Shown in pieces: positions 57,556 through 64,000 of a DNA stretch of 64,000 nucleotides; position 1 is the stretch's first letter, and the number at the start of each line of letters is the position of its first letter. Location: NCBI RefSeq assembly GCF_932294415.1, contig NC_065542.1, forward strand, positions 40,203,942 through 40,267,941, read 5' to 3'. Both the position numbers and the translations under genes were made by a program. The stretch comes from Quercus robur. Taxonomy: Eukaryota; Streptophyta; Magnoliopsida; Fagales; Fagaceae. The notes beneath the pieces are model-generated. The model did not search any database. It saw only the letters and a list, made by a program, of their open reading frames with translations, and had not been told where the DNA came from.

Positions 57556-58616
57556 TAGGGATGGCCATACCCATTAGGTAATGGATATCCAACCCTACCC
57601 GATCCAAATGTTTCGGGTAATACCCGATTCTTCATGGGTAGAACTTAACCGGGTAGGGTATGGATATTACCCGAATTTTTCGGGTAGGGTATGGATATTA
57701 TCCAAACCCGACCCGCAAAAAAAAAAAAAAAAAAAAAAAAACCCACTCTGTCGTCAAAAGACAAAAGCACTCTGTATAAAAAAAAAAAAGAAGCACTCGT
57801 TGTCAAATGTCAAGTCCTCCAAGCCGTCTGATCTGTCTTCCCCACACCAAATCCAAGCCTTCAAATCCCAACTTAGCCACAATGGTGAAGAAGTTCATGG
57901 AAAAGAAGCCGTCGTCTTCTTCGTCGAAGGTGGTGAAGATGGTGATTCCGTCAGATGTGATTGCAGAGGAATGAAATCGCCGTTTTTTCGATGAAGAGGA
58001 TTCTTTCTGTTATCGGAAAGATTCGCCGGCTCCGGCAACAGCGATGGAGGCGGATCATCAAGAAGAACGAAATCACGCTACTCCACCTTGGTCAGATTAG
58101 CTGATCTCTCTCTCATCTCCACTATGTCTCCACGCTACAATGGTATCACTCCCGTCGCCGTCATTTCCGCCCTTACCTTCCTCCAAATCTTCGATCGCGT
58201 TTACAACCTTCTCCACGGTCTCTCTCTCTCTCTCTCTCTCTCTTAGTCTTTGTTTGCTAGCTCAGAAAATTTTGTGTTCTGATTTTACTTTTGGATTTTC
58301 TTTTAATGACTAAGGTGGAGCTAAGTTTCTGTTTGGTTGAGGAGATAATATATATATACAGTAACAGACCAAAGGGTGGGAAAAAATACACGTGGAAGGG
58401 TGATAAAACTATTGGTTAGTTTTTAAGTTAAAATGTTTTGAATTTAAAAAATAAAATAAATGAGTTTCGGGTAGGGTATGGATATCCATGGATAATATAT
58501 CCGGGTAAGATTCGGGTATGGATATTAATGGGTATTGATATGCGGGCATCCATGGGTAAGCTTTTCGGGTAGGGTATGGGTATACCCGATCCATACCCTA
58601 CCCATGACCATCCCTA
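57556..58616. mobile_element. hAT-type non-autonomous element carrying a gene-like insert, 1,061 bp
   Basis: Ends TAGGGATGGCCATACCC and CATGACCATCCCTA, flanked by a perfect 8-bp duplication GCTATGGC (57548-57555 and 58617-58624). Subterminal CGGGTAGGGTATGGATAT repeats occur at both ends. Between about 57790 and 58260 is unrelated, higher-GC sequence that looks like an exon of a host gene (separate entry). Shares its TIR with the element at 56538-57269. Confidence 0.93.
57790..58260 (+). pseudogene. Probable captured host-gene fragment inside the hAT element
   Basis: Gene-like composition set in AT-rich transposon ends. An ATG at about 57882 opens MVKKFMEKKPSSSSSKVVKM, then VIPSDVIAEE and a TGA. 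The same frame goes on as NRRFFDEEDSFCYRK; a +1 frame offers IRRLRQQRWRRIIKKN. The segment ends in a long CT microsatellite (about 58217-58243) that may have been an intron start. I do not recognise the parent gene. Frame breaks indicate it is not functional as it stands. Confidence 0.6.
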
Positions 58617-58624
58617 GCTATGGC

Positions 58625-59474
58625 CCCAACTTGTATACGTAACTCAAGCAAACGGCAACATCAAGTTCCCAACTGCCTACAAGTACAGAGAAGTAATTAT
58701 ACCACCCTGCACTCACTTAGCAGCACACCATTCATAATAAGAATACAACTTGAGATGGACAGAGAGCCAAGCAAAACTACCTAGATACAATTTTTACACC
58801 TAATCTGTCACGCATTGCCTCATCCTGCAGAAAACTTGTTAGGCTTATAATTAAGTATGGGTATGGCTTCTGTCTAGTGCCTCCAGTGCATTAGACTCGC
58901 TACAATCATAACACAGGTTTGAAAATGGACATGTGTCATGATCGCAGCAGATCCAGTGTCACAGGACACTGGACAAAAGCCATACCCATTAAGCATAACC
59001 CTTTATTTAGTATTATTTAAAGTTATAAGGCGGTGTATGAAAAGTTACATGAAGTGTAACTTAATCCTTATCCCTATATGTTTAATTAATTGTTAAGTTT
59101 TAGTTTTCGTTTGTTTTAAAGTAAAATATTTTCTTATTTTCAAGTGTTTGTTTGCAGGAAAAATGTGGTCAAATTCGTAAAATATATTTCGTTAACATTT
59201 TACAAAAATAAACAGTGGCTTCCCTTACCCCATTTGGTGGCTAGGTAACCAATCTGATGGGCTGGGCAGCCTATGCCAAGATCCAATGGCCGAAGCCGTC
59301 GTTTTGATGACTGGCACAAGAGGTTCGATGGCTAGAGCTACTATTCCAAGTCTTCCGACAACTGATGCTGGAGGTCCGATAATGAAGCCATTATTTTGAT
59401 AGCTAGAGCCACAGATCCGTTTTTCGGTGATGGTAGGGTCACTAGAGACACCACTCCGGTGATGGTCACTAGAG
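58625..59474. other. Intergenic stretch with a small inverted-repeat element
   Basis: Includes a ~150-bp foldback (58848-59002, separate entry) and a GC-richer patch at 59220-59470 whose minus-strand frame lacks a recognisable domain. Confidence 0.5.
58848..59002. mobile_element. Small TIR element (MITE-like), ~155 bp
   Basis: TTAAGTATGGGTATGGCTTC at the left pairs with the complement of AAGCCATACCCATTAAGC at the right; CTGTCTAGTGCC/GGACACTGGACA extends the arms to about 33 bp. Target duplication not resolved. Confidence 0.65.
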
Positions 59475-59479
59475 ATTTT

Positions 59480-60758
59480 TGTTAGGGTTTGTGCCCTAAA
59501 ATCCAATTTATTGGCATTTTATAATTAAATTGTTTAATTATATGAGACTATTTGTATATGAACTAATTAGACATTATCATAGTTCTTGAGATGCATTGTA
59601 TGTGATTTAGTTACAGAAAATATAAATTACAAGTTCCTTGTAAACTAAAAAATGTTGTTAGTAGTTGGTGATGAAAATGGGTATTTCATTTGCGAAGACT
59701 ATAACACGTCAACTAAGATGGTTTGTCTTGATCATGGAAGTGAAGACTTTTATTTGATGTATTGATTCGTCTTAAGTGTGTAAGACACATTGAACTGGAC
59801 TGCTGTAAGATTAATTATTTAATTAAGAACTGTCATCTGAATAATAAGTCTCATAATTCCTATTTTCATAAACTCTCAATCTTAAGAGGATTGTGAACCC
59901 GATCATGAAATATAAGTTATTTTGATATATCAATAGTGAGATTTAATTTAACGGTCAAAATCTCAGTATGTTGGGTAACCGCATGTAGTGTTGAGGGAAC
60001 ACATATTTTCAAAATAGAATCCATAATTTCTTTCCATAGAGACATGAAATATCCCCTTGAGATAAGTTTAATGAGAATTGGTTATTCAAGGCCGGCTACT
60101 TTAGTAAAGAGTTACTAAAATTTATATTTAATGAAATTAGATTTCATAAATATAAATAACTAAAAGATTAAATCGGTGACTCAAGGAATAAAATAGTTAT
60201 ATACAAAGTGACAATTTATTATGACTTTGTTCACTATGGATATTTCATGGAGGGGTCAAATAATACCATATTAGAGTCTTGAGATATAATTATTAATAAA
60301 ACTTAAAGTGCAATTATATTTCCATAGTGGTACTTGTTATATAATTAATGGTAATTTTAGGCTTGTCAAGAGTTGACAGATAAGCCCGAAGCCCATTAAA
60401 GCTGGAGCCTTATTTGTCCCTTTAGTTCCATCCCAAACCACATATTAAAACCCAATTGGGCTAGTCCAAAAGACTAACCCAATTAGATAATTATTTGTTT
60501 ATTTAATAAGAGTTATTAATTAAAGTAACCATGTAAGCAATTAAAACGTACGTACAATTGAAAGAAGAGAAAAAAGTTTTCTCTTTGATCTCTCTTGAAC
60601 AAGAATATACGTAAGAATTGATTGAAAAACCACACATCTTGAGCATCATGTGGAATTTGGATGAAAATCGAAGGTCTTGTCAAGTCTTAAATGAAGTAAA
60701 TTTTTTTGTTGCTTTCACAGCTGGTTTCGTATGAGATGCGAAACTATTTTTTCCAACA
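59480..60758. mobile_element. Solo LTR, 1,279 bp
   Basis: Starts TGTTAGGGTTTGTGCCC, ends ATTTTTTCCAACA, with a perfect 5-bp duplication ATTTT on both sides (59475-59479 and 60759-60763). The TGTTAGGGTTTGTGCCCTAA start is typical of a plant LTR family, possibly Copia. The short minus-strand frame at 59225-59506 is unrelated to it. Confidence 0.9.
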
Positions 60759-60763
60759 ATTTT

Positions 60764-62095
60764 GTCATGCACTTATATGCCATACCGATTCTCTATTCAC
60801 TGAGCAAGCTCTATCAATTAATTCAAAGAAATATGTTAAAGAACCAAGATTTTTCACACGTTAAAAGTAATGAGTTATATTTGTTATAACACCGCTTTCA
60901 TATTTATTACTGAATATATTTTTTTTGCTTACTCTTAATGATCAGTCTTCACAACTTTTTCTGAGCGAGTTACCCAAAAAAAAAAAAAAAAAAAAAAAAA
61001 ATCCATTCGCCATTAGGCCCGTTACGTTTCTTCTTTCTTTATTTTTAGGCAACCCAAAAAATAAACTATTTATTGGAGAATCTTTCTCTCTTTGCGTGTG
61101 TATAAAGGTCAAGCTAGCTGTCTCAATTCACAAACCCGTATCTCATCCACGTGAAATTAGTGCACTTTAATCGATACAGTGACTAATAAATATAATGGTC
61201 AAATTGACTCAGTTTAACGTATGTTCAGATACCATTTATTGCTAAAAATTGAAAACAAAAAATACTGTAACAAAATAATTTTTAAATGTATGAATAGTAT
61301 CATAGGATCCAGGTTAGAAGTTATATTTGCTGAAATAGGTACTTGTAGATCCCCTAAACAATGCACAGACCCACCCAAGGAAATGCAGACAACAACGCAA
61401 ACACATTGCTATACAAACCCACTCTTAGAGTGAGGCATAGATTCACAAGTATCTCTCTTTGTGTGTGTGTGTTAAAGGTGAACCTATCAGTCACAATTTC
61501 ACAAAGCCATATATTATTATTATGATAAAATTATCCACGTGCAAGTAGTACACATTGGTATACTTTTAACAAGAGCAAAACTTGGATATTGTTTCTTAGG
61601 TTCTCATTTTAAAATTTTGCTATTTGAATATTTTCCCTTGGGATGGAAGTGTATTTTTTAATTAAGTAGTCATATGACTGAATCTTAAGAGGGAACCTAA
61701 AGAACAACACCTAAAATACTGTACCTAAATTTTGTCTTTCAAGTAATTTCCTCATACATGGATCATTTAGAATTTGCTTATTTTGTTGAAACTGAAAATT
61801 TTTTACTAAAAGTACTGTAAATAAAGGTAAAAATTAACTGAAATAATACAGTGAGACGTATTGAATAGTACTAAAAATAAGTTGAATAGTAAAATAAGTT
61901 GGTAAAAATAATCTTTGCCAAATAGCCATATAATTGAAAAGAATTATAGAAACTTTAAAAATGACCTGTCTTGCTCTTATTCTAGCAAAAAAATATCGCT
62001 ATGGGTGAACTTCTACAACCTCTCTCCTCCATTTTTTGGAGTAACAAAAACGTTATTTTGGGATGCTCACAAAGCATAAGTCCATCCAAGAATTA
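60764..62095. other. AT-rich intergenic stretch with diverged repeats
   Basis: A poly-A run of about 24 bases at 60977-61000; two diverged copies of a ~90-bp unit (about 61081-61172 and 61448-61562) sharing TCTCTCTTTG-GTGTGT, AAAGGT and ATCCACGTG; and copy 2 of the 10.5-kb repeat (61770-61920). No gene seen. Confidence 0.55.
61770..61920. mobile_element. Non-autonomous repeat, copy 2
   Basis: GCTTATTTTGTTGAAACTGA, then ACTGTAAATAAAGGTAAAAA and AAAAATAAGTTGAATAGTAA match the core of the element at 10479-10687 in the same orientation. Confidence 0.65.
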
Positions 62096-62147
62096 TTACA
62101 TATAAATGAATAATACAATATAAAGGGAAGAAAAAATGTTCATAAGC

Positions 62148-62546
62148 CTATGAAGAACTTTGGCCACTTGACAAGATCTCACCATCTTCTTCACCAAATT
62201 GATATTGCTCATAAATTTTAAGCAATACTTCCCTACATGGTACAACAGCCCCAAGCTTGACACAAGCCAAGAAAGCGCCTGAAAGTTTCCGATGAAGACT
62301 GTACACTTCATCGGGTGGTGGCGTCAGCCTGTGCTTAAGCATTGTCGCCCCAAGGTTTGAGACACCCTGGGTAATATTGGTGGAACGAAAGTCATACCCA
62401 CCAGGTTTTGCGAAAGGCAATCCCACAATAAAACCGGCTTGAACATGGGCATCTAACATTATGTCCGACTCCATTCCTGTGAGAAACCCAAGTCTTTTTG
62501 ACATCTCGATGACTGCATCTGCATCACTGTTGGCACATGCAATTAC
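62148..62546 (-). CDS. ABC1/UbiB (ADCK-type) atypical kinase, last coding exon
   Basis: On the minus strand a 3' splice site (TTTGATCAG before GTAATTGCA) at 62547 opens 132 codons ending at the stop 62148-62150. The peptide has [30 protein letters not shown], then [38 protein letters not shown] and KIYEQYQF. This is the C-terminal part of plant ABC1K proteins (relatives of COQ8/ADCK, which act in mitochondria or plastids in prenyl-quinone lipid metabolism). The kinase-like KxGQ, ATP-binding and DFG motifs lie in upstream exons beyond position 64000. The tail ([15 protein letters not shown]) is low complexity. Intron phase is 0. The upstream intron is at least 1.45 kb and holds several repeats. 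Confidence 0.88.
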   Translation of the reverse strand, partial: VIACANSDADAVIEMSKRLGFLTGMESDIMLDAHVQAGFIVGLPFAKPGGYDFRSTNITQGVSNLGATMLKHRLTPPPDEVYSLHRKLSGAFLACVKLGAVVPCREVLLKIYEQYQFGEEDGEILSSGQSSS

Positions 62547-62925
62547 CTGATCAAACACAAACATGAAGAATTCAGGAAAATGGAGCTAGGAACACAAAAG
62601 ATATGGTATCTAAACATAAGTTGGCAAAACTCAACTTGCTTCCAACGTAAGTTTTGAGATATCATTTTATCACATCCTTAAGGCAGACCACCATAATTGA
62701 ATCGAAGTTAGAAGCAGCATTGTTAATCCAACTATCTAGCATTAACTATATGGATTCTATTGCAGTCAATCAAGGTATGATGTTACTGTAAGAATGGCTG
62801 CCAATCTGACTTGGCTCACTATGAAATAACACCAAATTTCTCAGAGCCATGTACAAGATAGTATTGGGATTGCCAGACAGGATCTGTCCCCCTCTCACAT
62901 GAGGGTGGGTGCCAGGATTTCCTGC

Positions 62926-62975
62926 CAAGTAGGGGCACTAGAGGAGCCGCCATTATCCTCTAGTGCCCCTACTTG
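62926..62975. repeat. Perfect 20-bp inverted repeat with a 10-nt loop
   Basis: CAAGTAGGGGCACTAGAGGA (62926-62945) is exactly complemented at 62956-62975. The loop is GCCGCCATTA. It lies in an intron of the minus-strand gene. Confidence 0.93.
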
Positions 62976-63407
62976 CCAGCATGAACCTAGCTAATTTTTA
63001 CTTTATCCTAATACAACCAAGGTGGAACCCTCTATAGTTCCCTAAGGCTCTAGAAAAGGGACTTGTCATGGAGGGTGAGAGACAGATTTTTAAAAACAAC
63101 ATTCATGTCCTACCCATTAGGACACGGACAAATTACGTACTAGCTATTAAGACATTGTGATTATTTATGACAATTCCACTTTTAGATAGATAAAATGAAT
63201 TAATGAAGACCTCGTAATACAATTTTAAATGCACATGCCTTCACACAAACACATGCGCATACACACGCATATACACAGTCAGTTCAACAAAGTCCTAATC
63301 CTAATTGATTGGGGCTGCTAAAGATTCACAAAAGAAAATTATACATGTGCAACCAACAAAAAAAAAATCTGGAATCATTGCTATTAAGGGATAAAGGAGA
63401 ATGCTTA

Positions 63408-63630
63408 GCCTTCGTTTGGGAAGCACATTTTGTGCATTTCCCAACGAAAGCTTTTTTTTTTTTTTTTTTTTGTGGGTCCGTGCATTGTTCATGGGACTCA
63501 CAAGTACCTTCATTCAGCAACTTTTTCTTTAAAACTAGATCCTACAGCACTATTCACATATTTAAAAATTATTTTGTTACAGTGTTTTCAATTTTCAGTT
63601 TTCAGCAATAAGCGGTATCCAAAGAGACCC
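63408..63630. mobile_element. Tourist-like MITE, 223 bp, in the ABC1K intron
   Basis: Ends GCCTTCGTTTGGGA and TATCCAAAGAGACCC, flanked by TTA (63405-63407 and 63631-63633). A T-tract lies near 63452-63470. Its right end, read in reverse (TTTGGATACCGCTTATTGCT), resembles the repeat core at 10.5 and 61.8 kb. Confidence 0.7.
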
Positions 63631-63699
63631 TTAGTGCCCTATTAGCTTCAATGGATTCCTTTGCAGAGAAGTGCGCCTGTATACTTATTACTGTTTCTC

Positions 63700-64000
63700 C
63701 CTCTCTTTTTCTTTTTTTTGATAAGTAATCTAAAATTTTATTGAAAAAGAGAAGTACTATATGTTCAAGATGATGAACACAGAGTACTTAAAGCAATTAT
63801 AAGCATATAAATTAGAAATTCTAACAGTGTAAGAAATAAAAATAGATGTACATTGCGTAAAACCCCAAACCCAAAACCAAACAAACAAAGTCTGCATCAG
63901 CAATGACTACACACACAACATATTAATGTTTCTCCCTCTCACTATACTATGGAATGTTTCTAGATAAATTATTAAGGAAAATGTTATAAATGTTAATCAC
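63700..64000 (-). mobile_element. LINE 3'-tail-like fragment
   Basis: A T-rich run followed by GATAAGTAATCTAAAATTTT and ATTGAAAAAG closely resembles the LINE end at 20008-20050 (GATAAGTAATAAAACTTCA, then TTGAAAAA). The remainder to the window end has no recognisable LINE coding sequence. Confidence 0.45.

Larger units (their letters stand above)
62547..64000 (-). other. Intron of the ABC1K gene (part), with repeats
   Basis: No further exon found up to the window edge. Contains a perfect short hairpin (62926-62975), a TTA-flanked MITE (63408-63630) and a LINE-tail-like segment (from about 63700). Confidence 0.6.

Overview
This is a plant nuclear DNA window. The evidence is spliced genes with GT/AG introns, plant-only families (DUF1644, a MEKK1-type MAPKKK with a plant N-terminus), Tat-lineage Ty3/gypsy retrotransposons, Tourist/Harbinger and hAT MITEs, plant LINE fragments and tRNA-derived SINE-like copies. 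A woody eudicot, perhaps Fagales, is my guess from repeat style; the species cannot be named from the sequence alone. All coordinates come from reading by eye, so boundaries of diffuse repeats are approximate.

Layout. 1-3947: 5' part of a minus-strand Ty3/gypsy element (5' LTR, gag, protease, RT) running off the left edge. 3948-11900: AT-rich intergenic DNA with a palindromic repeat cluster (4846-5450) and a foldback element (about 5955-6172). 11919-12660: a three-exon plus-strand gene of unknown function. 14040-15065: a minus-strand DUF1644 gene whose start-codon region is tandemly duplicated; a possible promoter and untranslated first exon lie about 7 kb upstream near 22.1-22.4 kb. 16.7-25 kb: LINE relics and three TTA-flanked MITE-like elements. 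26832-36133: an eight-exon minus-strand MEKK1-like MAPKKK whose introns carry LINE, SINE and MITE insertions. 37.8-41 kb: a duplicated 0.55-kb repeat flanking a 1.9-kb LTR-like block. 42258-54168: a full-length but inactivated Tat-lineage Ty3/gypsy element of 11.9 kb, with a 116-bp tandem array, an antisense extra ORF and two nested solo LTRs, each with a perfect 5-bp target-site duplication. 56538-58616: two hAT elements with perfect 8-bp duplications, the second containing what looks like a captured host-gene fragment. 59480-60758: a solo LTR with a perfect duplication. 62148-62546: the last coding exon of an ABC1/UbiB (ADCK-type) kinase gene on the minus strand, the rest lying beyond the right edge.

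Four host genes are supported: the unknown three-exon gene, DUF1644, MEKK1-like and ABC1K. They have no evident shared pathway, as expected for dispersed plant genes separated by transposons. I see no clear unknown biological system. The most interesting observations are the hAT element with gene-like cargo, the duplicated acceptor and start region of the DUF1644 gene, the antisense ORF of the Tat element, and the CACTA-like palindrome cluster.
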